64,000 bases of DNA from Neelides folsomi (lineage: Eukaryota; Arthropoda; Collembola; Neelipleona; Neelidae): positions 1 to 64,000 of the forward strand of contig JAQGBZ010000170.1 of NCBI GenBank assembly GCA_034687125.1, given 5' to 3'. The translations under genes and the position numbers were made by a program. The notes beneath the pieces were generated by a model that ran no database searches, had not been told where the DNA came from, and saw nothing but the letters and a program-made list of their open reading frames with translations. Shown here in pieces: positions 1 to 13,500 of the stretch (within the stretch, counting starts at the first letter, position 1; the number at the start of each line of letters is the position of its first letter).

Positions 1-82
1 ATTTTTAATAAATGTAAAAAAGTATGAATTTCATGAATTTTATTTTTAATAAATGTAAAAAAGTATGAATTTCATGATCTAA
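1..82. repeat. Two-copy direct tandem repeat, 41-bp period
   Basis: A unit beginning ATTTTTAATAAATGTAAAAA starts at base 1 and again at base 42, and both copies continue through TATGAATTTCATGA. The repeat may extend beyond the left edge of the window. No coding potential is seen. Confidence 0.85.
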
Positions 83-451
83 ATTGTATCTATAATTGTA
101 GAACTTTTGCAAAGTATTTAAAGGGGAATGTCATTGAATTTATTAAATGATAGAAACCGATCAAAGCGAAAGAAAGTTGTTCAGAAAAAGCTAATTTAAA
201 ACTTTGTTTGAATAAGACAATGAGGAAATTCTTTGTCTAGAATTAAATTCTAAACTTTAACTTAATATTGGATTTTGCCTCATATAATACATTTTAATAT
301 TGGGAATTTAAAAAATTTAATAATATACAAAAATATCTGTATATTAAATACATACACGTATCATACATAGATCAATACATGTAACCAATACATGTATGAA
401 TACATATACATACATTCATATAACCAATACATACATGTACGAATACATATA

Positions 452-527
452 TACAGAGCCATAATAAAGTTGCTTTCTTTTTATACGATTTTTTATTTAA
501 AAAAGTAACTTATGGTCCACAATGTAT
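452..527. mobile_element. Degenerate copy of the CAGGGTGGGCC palindromic MITE
   Basis: The left arm reads TACAGAGCCATAATAAAGTTG and is followed by CTTTCTTTTTATACGA. The right arm ends AAAGTAACTTATGGTCCAC and then AATGTA. Both arms are diverged copies of the family consensus found at 3239, 4832 and 24493. Confidence 0.7.
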
Positions 528-1731
528 AAGTATATCTGTACTTATATATATATTATATACCATATATGTATAATCAAAGCATCTTGATTCTCCTCATCTT
601 ATACAGTATATACCATAGGTATATCTCATATATATATCAAGTATGGGATATTTTATCCGAAAAATTAGACCTTAAATTGTAATTTCGGTTTGGATGCGCC
701 AGGGCTTTTCATTTCTTTATCAGAACCCAAAATTGTATGTGGAAGGTGTTTGGAGAACAACTTGGAGTTTGGCTCTACACAACGTCAGTTCACTCCAAAC
801 ATCTTCACAACTCTTTTCATCTTCAAGTAAGATCCAGTAAGATTCTTTAGCAGTAGAATCAGCTCGGATGTTCCTTTTATTCAAAATTGTTAAATATTTA
901 ACAACCCTTCCATGTAAAATACATCTGTACATCATACAGCTTTTTATTTTACATATTTATAATAGTAATATAGTCAAGGATAGACACATCCGTCCAACCA
1001 TAAAATTGACATTACCATATTCCCGAAGTTCACAAAATCCCCAAACCGCATAAACATAATAAATTATTTTATAAACATAAATAATATTTATATGATTTTA
1101 TATGATATAAGTAATATAAGGAAGATATTTACATAAATATAAAAACATATTTGCATCACGCAAAAACATATTCAAAATTGTAAAATTGCAAAATTGTATA
1201 CATTATTCAAAAATGTAACAAAAACTAACATTTATTTAATTCTATTTAACAATAAACATTTATTTAATTCTATTTAAGAATATTGGATTAACGAGTTATA
1301 ATAATGTTAATAAGGTTTTTATATCATAGATTTCTAATAGAGAGATCTTTGCTAAATCAATTGATAAAGTTTGTTATTATAATCATTTAAGTTTTCCCAT
1401 TTTATTTGGTTTGGATTCGTAACTTGCTTAGCAAATAACTTTCTTATACTTTTTCATGCCCCCATTGAATGAGCAAATTTTCTCTTCGAGAGGTTTTTTG
1501 GTCAGAAAAGAAAGTTTTTCTTCTTTAGCTTATGGGGAAAATGTTCAATTCTTGAACTGAAGGGAACTGAAGGGAAATTCACTCCCTCGGTTTTGGTATA
1601 ATTAAGACCAGCAGGAGGGAGAGGAGTTGGGAAAGAAATCCTGATTGGATAATTATTAAGGATATTAAGAGCCAAATATGGATAAATGGATATACTTAAA
1701 TATCATGTTCACTAAACTAGAACTATATGAT

Positions 1732-1748
1732 CATGGCCCACCCTGTAT
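1732..1748. mobile_element. Half copy (right arm) of the palindromic MITE
   Basis: ATGGCCCACCCTGTA matches the right terminus of the palindromic family exactly, but the matching left arm is not present upstream. This is a solo terminus. Confidence 0.6.
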
Positions 1749-2372
1749 ATACAATACCAAAAGTGGTTATAGCAATTAACAGAATTTGAACATTTCTTTT
1801 ACTCCTGCGCTGATTTGCTATAAAGATTCTTCCCCGGTTGTTAATTGACTCATTTGGGAATAAAAACCCAATTTGCTCACTTTAATTTAATCACAAGTTT
1901 TCGTTAAGCTTTGATTATAAGAAACTGTATATTTAAATATTATGAGTTTTAAGCAACAAGTTCAAGTCGTTCAATTCAGTTCATTTCTATTCAGAAATGA
2001 GTTCTATTCAGTTCCATTGTGATTTGTAATTGAAACCATCTAAATATATTTATATGACCTCTGGGTCGCATTCGGGTCATATAAACCAAAATTGGAATAT
2101 AAATCCATTAAATAGAGATTGGGAAGGAAGCTCGTGACGTTAGACAAAGATCGAAACCTGTGAAATTGACAATTCGCCATTTCACACATGAAAAGTTTTT
2201 TTCAATTTTTCCACTTTTTAACCACAGGCGTTTTTGATTGATTATTTCAAAATTGTATTTTTATAGCACAATACTAACAATACTAACCTATTTACAAGTT
2301 CACTATAAAATATTACATATTTACATTGTAGTATATTACATACATACATACTACATATAACTATATGTATAC

Positions 2373-2821
2373 TATGGAAGGGAATTTATCGGGAATATTT
2401 TTTATCGATAAAAACGATAAATAAAAATAATTTTTTAAAATTTAACAATTAACGATATATTTTGATATAATTTTTTTAATAATTGTGAGATTCTCCTACC
2501 TTTTGGTCACTCTGACCAAAGTAAATGGAAACAAACAATTTTTTCAAAGGTTTCAACATAGTGAATACATTACAATACGTCTATGCCATGCATATGTCTC
2601 CATTTACTTTTGTCTCCCTTTGTTTCATTAGTTATGACATGTTTCTATTTCAAATATTAAGATTTGATTGAAATTATATAGCTAATTTGACAATTTACCA
2701 ATAAAAACAGATTTACCGGTCTTATCGATTATTATCGATAAAAATTCCCGATAAACGATAAATGAAAAACCCGATAATTACCGATAAAATCGATAATGAT
2801 AATTATCGATTACTTTCCCTA
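2373..2821. mobile_element. Non-autonomous inverted-repeat element rich in TATCGATAA, possibly hAT-like
   Basis: The left end contains AAGGGAATTTATCGGGAATA with TATCGATAAAAACGATAAAT. The right end contains inverted counterparts (CGATAATTATC, ATTCCCGATAAACGATAAAT) and finishes TTTCCCTA. The octamer ATGTATAC lies just outside both ends (2365-2372 and 2822-2829), which would suit an 8-bp hAT-type target duplication. ATGTATAC-like words are common in this region, however, so the duplication is suggestive only. No transposase is encoded. Confidence 0.5.
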
Positions 2822-3238
2822 ATGTATACATATAAGGTATTCATACTTATTTAACCTTATAAAATGAATTTCAATTAACGTTGTAAATACATTTGTTAAA
2901 CCATGAATATTTAATTAAATATTTGTAGAGGAAAAACTTAATTTTGGAATGTGCGAATTTGAAAAAGAATTTGATTCCAATTCAATTCCACGTTTCTTCC
3001 CAAAAAAACCATTTGTTTTTCGGCATATGAAAACCTCGAGGGAATGAATGAAGAAAAATTCCCTTTTTCACTTTCCCAGAACTTATAATTTACGATAAAA
3101 AGAAGTAAAAGTGAAAAGAAAATTTATTTCCATTCTTCCTCAGTTTCTTCTCAGTTTCTGACAGTTTTCTTCGTTTATAAAGCACAAAATGATTAGGAAT
3201 ATTTCAATTGTCATTTTTTAACTGCTTGCCATATTATG

Positions 3239-3317
3239 TACAGGGTGGGCCATAAGTTGCTTTCTTTTATAAATAAACAATCTTATAAAAAAGAAAGCAC
3301 TTAAGGCCCACCCTGTA
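3239..3317. mobile_element. Palindromic MITE (CAGGGTGGGCC family)
   Basis: TA-CAGGGTGGGCCATAAGTTG and then CTTTCTTTTATAAATAA forms the left arm. The right arm is its near-perfect reverse complement and ends GGCCCACCCTG-TA. The total is about 78 bp with only a few unpaired central bases. The flanking TA suggests a Tc1/mariner-type target site. Confidence 0.85.
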
Positions 3318-3629
3318 AATACAATTATGTACTGTATGTTATTCTATATAGTTAACTATAGTTTTTTATAGTTAGTTTTTAGTTAGCTAGTTAGTTAGTT
3401 AATGTTAGTTAATTTTACTTTATGATTTAAGTAACATAAAAAACTCATTTTTGTCTGTAGGGATGAACAAAGTGTTGGAGAGTCTTTTCTTTCTAAGGCG
3501 AATTTTCTTTATAAATTGAGAGCGGGTTGAAATAAATTTGGTCGTTATTGGAAAATTGGAGTCTCCAGAGAAGAATTCGTTATATGAAAATGTCAGGTTG
3601 AAGATTGTGACCAACACCTTGTTGGTTGG

Positions 3630-6600
3630 ATGAAAATGAACGAGACATTGGAGGAAATTGCGAGTCTTCCTCCTGACTTGAGCGAGATCAGCACTTCAGC
3701 TTGGATGAGTATTTTAGCTTATGGGATTCTTTTCCTTCTCGGGGTCTCGGGGAATGTCCATGTCTTTCTTCAAATGACTCAAACGCTCAAATATCGGCCG
3801 ACTCCGATGAATAAAATAATTCTTCACCTTTGCATCGCCGATTCACTCGTCGTCTTTATTTACATCCCTGTCGAGGTCCAAATACTTTTCCTATATAATT
3901 CCATATTACAACCTGAGACGTTTCTTTCCATAGGTTTCAAATTCCCAATGAGATTTATCTCAATTTCAATTCCTTCAACTTTTCATCTTATTTTCCATCA
4001 CTTACTTTTGGAAGAAATTCACTCAGATTTGATCTGCTTTAATAAAGACATACGATTATGATTATTGCGACAATCCCCTTTGCTTCATTTTTTTCAATTT
4101 TATTATTCTGTTTATTTTTGCTCTCCTCTTTATGATAAAATCGCTTCGTTTTTATGGTAAAGTGATAAAAAGATTTAGATTTTATTGGAATAGAAAATTA
4201 GAATGCAAATGCAATTTTGGAAATTCATTTCATTGAAGTATGTTCGAAAGTATTCAAATAAAAATAAACTTATTTCATCAAATACATAAAAGTTATTTCA
4301 TACATGTAATGTATATTATGAAAATAAAACGAGTTTGAAAAAGTTAAAAAAACTTATCTAATTTCCAATTAGCTCAATTTTATTCTTTGTAAATACTTTA
4401 GTTTGAAAAAGTTTATTTTTAATTGTCTTTTGAACGCTATTTTCATATTAGAATTATTAACATTAATAATAATTTTAATTTGTCTTATTTAAAGTTTTTG
4501 TTTTTTGTTTAACTTTAACTATAAAGTTAATAATTATAATTATAAAGGTAGTTAGATAATTGACATAGATAATAGTATTAAAATGATGTTCAATTTATTG
4601 TCATTTGTAGATTCTGTGGAGAATTTCCATCGGTTGGCACGCTGGGAATTTAATGTGTAAGTCACGTCCAAACTCCAAAACTCAAAATCCATTCATAAAA
4701 TGGGAACCACGTTATTTATTTATCTTCAAACTTCTCGGTTTTTAACATGGGATTTGATAGATGATTCACTAAAGACATAAAAGTGTATTTGCTAATATAT
4801 CTGCAATATTAAGTATAAGTACTTATGTATGTACGGGGTGGGCCATAAGTATCTATCTTTTTTAAATAAACAATCGTATAAAAAAGAAATATACTTATGG
4901 CCCACCCTGTATGTATGTTACCTGTATATATATGTATGGTATGTATGAGTACCATACTTGCCTGTATATGGTACTTATATGTCTATATCAGAAATATCTT
5001 TTTTATTTCCAATTCCTATCACACACGGCACTTTTAATTCTCATCGCGTTGTAAGAAACCGTGAAAGAGTTGCAATCACACTTGATCCTTTTACTAATCC
5101 ACAAATTTCACGGTGATCTGCGTCATCCATTTACATCACTCAACTGTTGCTCCCACACTTTATAAAACTTGACTAATTATGTTTAACCATTTAACCCATT
5201 AACTTTTAATACTTTATGACTCTCATTTACAACTTATCCTACATAATTAAAGATTCTATCTGTAAGCTAGTGAAAGAGGAAATAAATATTATAATTAGAG
5301 AACTTAAGACTTTTCTCGTTTAATTAAAATTGACCTCGTTTAAATTCGATTAGGATAAAAAGAAGTCCCAAGGGAAAGATCAGGATTTTAATTTTGAATA
5401 GAACTCAAATTAGTTTCAAAGTATGTCTAATTGAGTTAGGAAAGAAAATGAAATGGATCTTTGATTTCCAGAGACTAAATCGATAAGCCCTTTTGATTTA
5501 AAACTACTTAATATACCCGAGTAAAATATACTCATGTAAAATACCATACATAGGCCATATACTGTATACGTATACTAATTTGTACGAAATTAACACCATT
5601 AATGCATTAAACGTTAATTAGATATTAGATCTAATTCAAGGTGAAATTTAATAATTAGCGATTTGGATTAATTAAATGGCTTGTTTTTATCCAGGTAAAG
5701 GAATCCAATTTTTTCGGACGTTTGGTTTCTACCTCTCTTCTTTAATTTTAATATCGATCAGTCTCGACCGCTACTACGCGATTGTATGTCTATTTTAATT
5801 AAAACCTATTTAACTGTATAAGTAGATATTAGCTTTCTCTTTTAATTAAAGTCGATTTATTTCTAAACTCTGCTAAATTCTTAGGAATACTCTACTAAAT
5901 TCTTAGGAATAATTACGCGCGAAAAATAAGCGAAAGATTATCTTTCAAGGATATATTGGTTTTTTAAGTATGTCTGGAATGAAAGTTTGTTTATAATTAG
6001 GTTCATCCGTTACGGGTCGTTAATGCCACCCAGAGAATTCGTGGGATGACAATGGCAGCATGGATCACGGCCGCAATTTGCTCATCTCTCCAAGTGAGTC
6101 TTGTAAATTAATAAATAAAGAGTAGTTAGGAAATAATTAACAAATAATGTGTCCAAAAAGGTATGAGAAGTTTAATTTTGTTCTCTTTATGAATTACAGT
6201 GCTTCATTTTCCGAGTGGAAGAACATCCCGAGTTTCCGACCTTCAAACAATGCCGGAGTTCCGAGCTGGGAGAACAGGGAGAATTTATGATTACAATGTA
6301 CGAATTTTTATTAAACTTCTTAATTCATTTCCTTAATGAAATATGAAAGTCTAAAAGGAAGTTGCAAGATAGCTTAAATTCCCAATCTCTCCCTTAAACT
6401 CCTTTCTTAAACTCCTTTCTTAAACCCCTTTCTTAAACCCCAACTAGCATTAAGTAATAGCATTAGATTTATAAGGAACATCTTGAGAGATAAAAAGGAG
6501 GTTTAAGGGTTTAACTCGGTTTAACGTTTGATTTCAGGTTTTCCCTCTCGGTCATGTACTTTATTCCGCTCTTCGTCATCGTTTATTCTTATTCAAGGAT

Positions 6601-7557
6601 TATATTCAAAATATCACAAGAAGCTTCGCTACATTCACAAAATAGTAAGAGAACAAAATTTAAATATTTATATATACAGATTTATAATATTTATATAAAT
6701 TCCTTATATTAAAAATATCTGCATTTTAATATCTTAGCTTTTGTATCATCTTGAGATTATGTATAGTACAGACTGCCCAGATGAGATTTTGTAAGAGATT
6801 ATCTTTTATATTTTTATTTGTAGATTCCATCGTTGAATCGCCGTTTTCTTACGGACTCACTGAAGCCCAGCAACATCACAGTACATTTCTGAGAAGAAGC
6901 GGGACGAGTAATATGAGAAGAGCAAGGAACCGAACTGTGAAACTCACATTTGCCATCATCTTCTGTTTCATTTTCTGCTGGTCTCCTTATGTCATCATTA
7001 CGCTATGGTAAATACAGGGTGCTTACTATGTAGTGTTCTTTTCTAGATATTATTATTAAATAGCTATTAGAACACTTCATAGTAAGCACCCTGCACAACT
7101 AACAACTTTATATTGCTTCTTATGAACATTCATTGAATACAAATAAAGGCGAATTTGGGAAAATAAAAGAAGGAAGGAAAATGGATTAATGGAATTAATG
7201 TAGGATTAATACCAGTATGAAAATACTGCTATACAAACAAATACAATACAATTTGTATTACTAGAATATAGATATAGTAAAAATATACAAATATTATATA
7301 AAATTGTACGTACAGCAATATTAGATATAAAGTAAATGATGTGAAAGCAAGATGTAAATTAATTGTTATTAATTTATTCCAGGCATATGTTTGGACGTGA
7401 CTCTGCGAAGCAATTGGGTTCATATCAAGAAATCTTTTTCCTAATGGCTGTAGCCAATTCTTGTGCGAATCCTTTCATTTACGGAATTCTTACAAGGAAG
7501 AAAATTCCGCTACCCAATTCGACTATTACGACCATCGCGGAAAGAAGAACAATTTGA
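3630..7557 (+). CDS. GnRH/AKH/corazonin-receptor-like GPCR (receptor 1)
   Basis: This is a class A peptide receptor, expected in the plasma membrane and coupled to a GnRH/AKH/corazonin-type neuropeptide; the ligand is unknown. Exons in phase: 3630-3875, 4611-4656, 5695-5783, 6001-6093, 6200-6297, 6538-6644, 6824-7007 and 7383-7557, giving 345 aa. An NET glycosylation sequon follows the start. TM2 has HLCIADSLV. The conserved disulfide Cys sits before TM3 (GNLMC) and in loop 2 (FKQC). TM3 ends in SLDRYYAI followed by VHPLR, TM6 has FCWSPYV, and TM7 has ANSCANPFIYG. The C-terminal tail is only about 24 residues. The VEEHPEFPTFKQC segment in loop 2 and the TM7 pattern place it with AKH/corazonin/GnRH receptors rather than vasopressin receptors. 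The first donor (GTCCAA) is weak and is the least certain junction. ATG 3636 is an equally plausible start, two codons in. Confidence 0.85.
4832..4911. mobile_element. Palindromic MITE in intron 2 of receptor 1
   Basis: TACGGGGTGGGCCATAAGTA, a poly-T/AAATAAACAATCG centre, and TACTTATGGCCCACCCTGTA form a nearly perfect inverted repeat of about 80 bp with TA borders. It is transcribed as part of the receptor 1 intron. Confidence 0.85.
6391..6442. repeat. 13-bp tandem repeat in intron 5 of receptor 1
   Basis: Four consecutive imperfect copies of CTTAAACTCCTTT occur here, the later ones with CCCC in place of CTCC. They lie wholly within an intron. Confidence 0.75.
7013..7095. mobile_element. Palindromic MITE of a second subfamily (CAGGGTGCTTAC)
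   Basis: TACAGGGTGCTTACTATGTA, then GTGTTCTTTTCTAGATA, then an inverted copy ending ATAGTAAGCACCCTGCA. It shares the CAGGGTG terminus and TA-type border with the main family but has a different body. It lies at the start of the last intron of receptor 1, a few bases after the donor site. Confidence 0.8.
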
Positions 7558-10500
7558 ATTCATCAATTAATGAAATACTCGAACGAGCTCATTAACTTAA
7601 ATTCATATTAAATAGCCAAAATGAAAATTTTAATTTCAATTCATATCAGGAAGATCTCATTAAGTTCAGATCCATATAAATACCTACTGTATACATACCT
7701 ATATATAGTGATCTGAGCTATCTGTACATATTATATTATCTTATATATCTAATCGTGAGTACTGATATGTATCTGTGTAATATCTAGTCGTGAGAAAACA
7801 CAGGCTGTGATTTAATTATATAATGATACTTTCTTTTACTTTAAAGAAATTTATTTGTAGTTTACTTCATTAACTTTCTTTAATATTTATATGTTAAATA
7901 TTATATTTTTTACATTAATATGATCTTGTATATAATTCCAATTAATTTTAATTAAATATTCTATAAAATTAAAATAAGCTCATTAAAATAAGCTCATTAT
8001 ATTAGATTATTTTCTGTTCTCTTAGAATATTGACTATAATAATAAAATAATAATATGGTTATATTTATATACATATGAAATATGACATATGATTATAAAT
8101 ACTCATACACAGGTATGTATGTATAATACATAAAAATACATGATGACATAATATGTATTACAATAATATAGAAATTATTAAAAGTTATTATAAGTACAGA
8201 AGTATTATCTTAAGTTTAAGTTACTTATAATAATTAGAGAGAAAGTGGAGAAAGGGTCTTATTACAATAATATTTATGAAGCGAACTTTTAACAAGGGTA
8301 ATTTAATAATTACTTTAATAATTTAATTGGTCTAACTATTTATACATACTAAATTCAAATATGGTTTTATTAAAGTATAAAAATATTATAATATTAATAT
8401 GATTTTATATTTATATGATTTTTTATATATTTTTGTCAACGTTGTGAGTATTGGTTTTTTGTAAGGAGTATTTATGTTTTTTTGTCTTCACAAATCAGCG
8501 TACCACGTCTCTCTTTTATTTCTTTTCCATGTTCTTGGTGAAGAGATTTAATGCATAAAGTGGAGCGTTAAGGAGAGATATGAAATAAATTTTATACGTG
8601 GGAAGTTTTACTTAACGTGAATGCAGAATGATTTTAATGGGATAAAGGGAATGTTTTCTCTTCCTCCAACCTTTGCCCTCTTGGTAGATGGTCCATAAAA
8701 GACCAAGCCATTGTGGTCGGAATAAATCAAGGTTGACTGGTTGAGAGAAAATCAGTGCCGGTGTTGGTCACCGGATTTATTTTGATTTCAAAGTGGAAAG
8801 CTGGAAAAAGTCTTAAGGGCCGAATCTTCTTTTCTTCACCCAAATTTATGACAATCTTCTTTCTCATTTCCTGACACGAATTATTACTTTTAATCTCCTT
8901 TTCAATTCAACCACTCGACCTCAACTTTAAACAATAAATTTAAAATGTCAAATCCGGTCAAATCCCCAAAATCCTCAAAATACTAAAAAAGATGTTTCTA
9001 ATACATAAACCATACATCTAGAATGTACCATACATTCACAAAATAACGTTAATGATGCGAGTGATTAGGTCAGTAAAAAAGGTCAAAATTGTTTATTTAT
9101 GTATTGTGGATATTTCTTTAATGGGAATTTGTAAGTTTAAGAATTTATTTAATTCGCCATTGCATTAAAGACATCATGGTTGATATTTTGGTTGCTTTCC
9201 AAATTTGCATTATCAATTGAATTGTAACTTTCCATTTCGTTTCTAATATTTGCATATTAATTATTTGAACCCTGCGTGGTTCCAAGTTTGAGTGAATGAT
9301 AAAAGGAAATAAATTATACTTCAGTTTCCCTTTCTCATCATATTCATCATGTAAATAACAATAGTCATTAAATGAGTCGACCATATCATGAAATAACTTT
9401 TAATAACCCAGAAGACTTAAACTCAGACTGTTGGAAAATTAATGCTTTTTGCTAAATTCTCCATTGACTTACAATTCATCAAAATGAAAGAGTCATTGTT
9501 AATTAAGTGTTAAAAAGTTTAAGTAATCAAAATAAATGAATAGTATGTACTATCTGTACAGAGTGGGCCATAAATTTCTTCCTTTACTAAATAAACAATC
9601 GTATAAAAAAGAAAGTAACTTATGGTCCACTCTGTATATTAATTAATATAAAACTTAAAAATTGTAAAAATTTTTCAATCACTGAATTTAAGTTTAAATC
9701 CAGTGGATGTTTTCCCATTGATGCCAACGAAGTCTCTTAATTTAATTGGATTGAACGGAGGGAATGAAAGTCATAGAATTGAATTGAACCCTTACACTTT
9801 TCTTCCGACTTAATTGCTGACAAAGACAGATAGGAACCGCCGATTTCCTTTCTCCCTTTTTCAGCCACATTCTTCCTCTTCAATTTCAACCCAAAATAAA
9901 AAACCTCGAACCACATTGTGAAAAAACGCGTGCGTATTTTCAATCTCTGAATTTGAAAAAACTCCAAGAATCTCTTCCCTGTTTATTGACTTTCTCCCAA
10001 ACGGAATAATTTATAGAAAGAATCAAATAAAATTACAAACTCGAATCTTACATACAAATTATATATAATTACGTATAGCTTAATTTTCTTATACTTATCT
10101 ACAGTATACACATACATACATACCTACATATATATTATACTCATATGGTATTACATACACCTAACCTATGTTGTACAGAAAACGGATTTTTCCCGTTGGC
10201 TAAATTTGGTACTTTAAACATTAAAAAGTAAATGATCCGATTGACACATTCAATTTAGTATGCAAATTACCGTCATATATTAACACATACATATTGTACC
10301 TATGCTGTATATCTAATACACCAATATAACATATGTATGATATTGATATGGGTATGGTAGAATATACATATATGTATATTCATAGCTGATATATTTCCTA
10401 CTTTTATATCATTAGCTCATGATTGATGATGTTTAACAAGAAAGTAAAAGTTTTAAATTTAGTCTCAAAATCGACTCGATGGAATAAATCCCACAAATAA

Positions 10501-13500
10501 TGAACCGAACTTTATTTAACACCGAACTTTAAAATTTCCTTTCTTGATCATATGACATTTTAAAAGTTGGAGATTTTAAAAGTTGGAACATTTTAACATG
10601 TGTGAAGATTATCCATTTTCATTAACTCTTTTCCTTCCCTATCAACATTCTCTGTTCCAACTCCGGGGAGAGGAATCCATTCAAACTGGAAAAAACCAAG
10701 TGATGGTTTTTGTATGTAAAGTAATGAAACCGTCGTGTGAAATCCAATCTCCCGGGTTTGATAAATTGTTAAACTGTAAGATGAAGAGATAAGGAAAGAG
10801 GAAAATTGAAGGTGTGGAATTTTCATCGTTTGTCGTTCAAAATTGTAAACCGGGATGAATTTATTGGAGAAACCTGAAATCATTTATCAAATTGAGCCTT
10901 CCAACACTTGGAACTTGTTCCTACAGGTTAAGATAAAGGAATGAACCAAACGATCCCAAGACCAAATTCCCACCGAAGAGATTGAAAAGTTCCTGTAGGG
11001 AATTGTGTGAAATATCTCCGCACATCTTCCATACTTTGCAATATTAAATCTGAGGGCTGCATCAACAGAACATTTCACTCCTTTCAGATTCCTTCTTTAT
11101 TCAATGTGGTGAGTTAAAAGAGAGAAAAAAATTTAATATCAAACCATGTAAAAGTATAAGAAAATGCATTGTATCGCTTTCACACATATTAACTTTAATG
11201 TTGATCACTATTTATTTATTTATTACACACTTCATATTCAAAGACATTAACCTACATAAAGATTTATTTACAATACCTATATACATACATATATGTTAAA
11301 TATACTAATATTTATATTCCATAATAATACCATATACTCGTAATATACTTAGTAAATTTAATATTCTACATATTGTTTTCAATATTTGACCTTTGTTTAA
11401 ATTCAATTAATAAATGATAATAAAGGGAAAGGGTAACGGAGAATAAAGGAATTTCCAACTGTGCTTTTGATAAGAAAGATCTTTCGCATAGTGAACAGCT
11501 TGAATAAACTTTTGGAATTTTCATAGATGGAAAGTTAATTTAAATATCAAAGCATTATTAACAATATATTATACAGATACTATAAGACATAATAAATATA
11601 CTGTACTTATATTCTACAATATGTTTTGTAGCGAGAATAAAAACTAAATAAATCATTTTAAAATGCTATTTTGTGCTCCAGTGCTCGATATAAAACACAT
11701 TCATAAAACCAAAAACATAAATAGTTACATTTATATAGAATAGAGAAATAATAAATAATGTATATACTTATCCGAATATATGTACTGTTATAATGTAATA
11801 TCAATATGTATGGTAAACAGTTAATATAGAACATTTTTATGTAAATGTAATGTACTGGTTTTTTAATACATATTAATATTATGTAAAGTAGGATGATCTA
11901 ATATATTGTATAGATTTCTGTTTTAGTTAAGTTAATTATTAGGTTATAAAAGTTAAATATTCTAAATACATATGGACTTATATTATATTTAAACCTACGT
12001 GTTTTATTCCAATGGTTCTTCATCATTAAATAAATAATCGGTCTATCAAATAAACAAATGAATCTCATTAATCCAATGAATAAAACCAATACTGATAGAT
12101 AAAGATGTTTAAGTGTGCGTGTTGCTCATTGGGCATCAAATAAGTAATTGACCGCAAATTGGGAACATTTATATTACAACCGCTATTTATTTACTACCAA
12201 ACCATAATTGTACAATTCCACAGTACACTATACAATTCCATATACACCATATAATTCCATACAGAAGTGGATACATATTTATATTTAACTATATATATAT
12301 ATAGTTAAATAACAAGCTTGTAAAATCAACCGATGTCAATATGGAAAAACCTTTCAGATGCCACATGTATTTGTGAATTGAAATAATGTGAGAGATTTAA
12401 GCCTTTTATTTTTTTCGTCTCGACAATCCGTCGAATAAATTCTCCCATAAATTGATCCTCCCTTACATTCATACAAAGTAATACAAACATTATTACAACT
12501 CACATTCATAGTTAAATAGATAAATACACAAATATATTACATTACTTATTATACTGTATATATATTTATTATACGGCACATACATTTTATTATATTGTAT
12601 TTACATTCGGTATACATGTCCCATATCCCCAATTGAGGAATTGAGATTGAAGGGTGTACCGAAGGGATTTGAAAGAATAATTTGTAGTGAACGGGAAGAA
12701 TGAAAATAAAAGTCCTTGTTTTCTCCCAAGCCCCATTCGGACTAAAATATAGGAATATCTACACTCTGATCCATTTGTATAAAGTCGGGGGTGACAGAGG
12801 CAACCTGGGATTCTCCGCAACTCGGAAGGGTTGAGCCGGCGTTGGGAGAAGTCGGAGAAAAGAAAGGAGCCAAATATCCAAGCTTCCAACCCGCATTTTC
12901 AAATTGGCCTTTGTGGAAAGTCGATCTCCGTTTCATCTCGCCGCTCAAAGACTCAAATCTAACCCAACCAAGACCAATAGAAGGGAAACGGAGACGGACA
13001 CGTCAACTGTGAAGTGACCTTCGTTCAGTTTTCCCTTAAATCACCTCTTGCGGAAATTTAATGTCCTCACAATTTCATCCTTATGATGAGTCACTCAAGG
13101 GAGAAAGGACATCGAGACATTACCTATCCTAACCTATCCTAACATATACGATTTATTATATATGAGACATATTTCCCAAGTGCCAGGGACTCAATTGAAC
13201 CTGGGACGGAAAACCATTGTGCTTGCCATCAATTCCCAGCGTGGGATTATGAAAGCAACTTCCAGGAATATCCTCCACATTGAACTTAACGAACCATAAA
13301 CCCTAAACGTCATTGTCGGCATTTCTGCAGACTTCAAACAATTCAAACACTCAGTGAGTCAGAATGAGATTAAAGTAAAATAACCATTAACCACCATGGA
13401 GGATCCAACTGTTGTTATGTTAAATAACAGGCATAAATGTCAAAAATATTAAATAAATCTTAAGTCAAACATGAGGACTTTTTTAATAAAATTTTTAATA

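Larger units (their letters stand above)
83..3629. other. Gene-free AT-rich stretch upstream of receptor 1
   Basis: Stops are dense in all frames and I could build no spliced gene. The stretch holds microsatellite-like TACATA runs, a degenerate palindromic MITE (452-527), a half copy (1732-1748), a longer inverted-repeat element (2373-2821) and a good palindromic MITE (3239-3317). The promoter and 5' UTR of receptor 1 must lie at its right end, but no clear promoter motif can be assigned. Confidence 0.6.

Noticed and set aside
10583..11078. Open frames on both strands near 10.6-11.1 kb
   Set aside because: Overlapping frames of 63-96 codons on opposite strands with no recognisable motif or flanking exon series.
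12285..12316. Perfect AT palindrome (TATTTAACTATATATATATA and its complement)
   Set aside because: A simple TA-repeat centre in very AT-rich DNA; no element-like borders or second copy seen.
12590..12948. Overlapping minus-strand open frames (99 and 68 codons)
   Set aside because: No domain, no conserved motif, no splice partners on that strand. The openness follows from the local drop in AT content.
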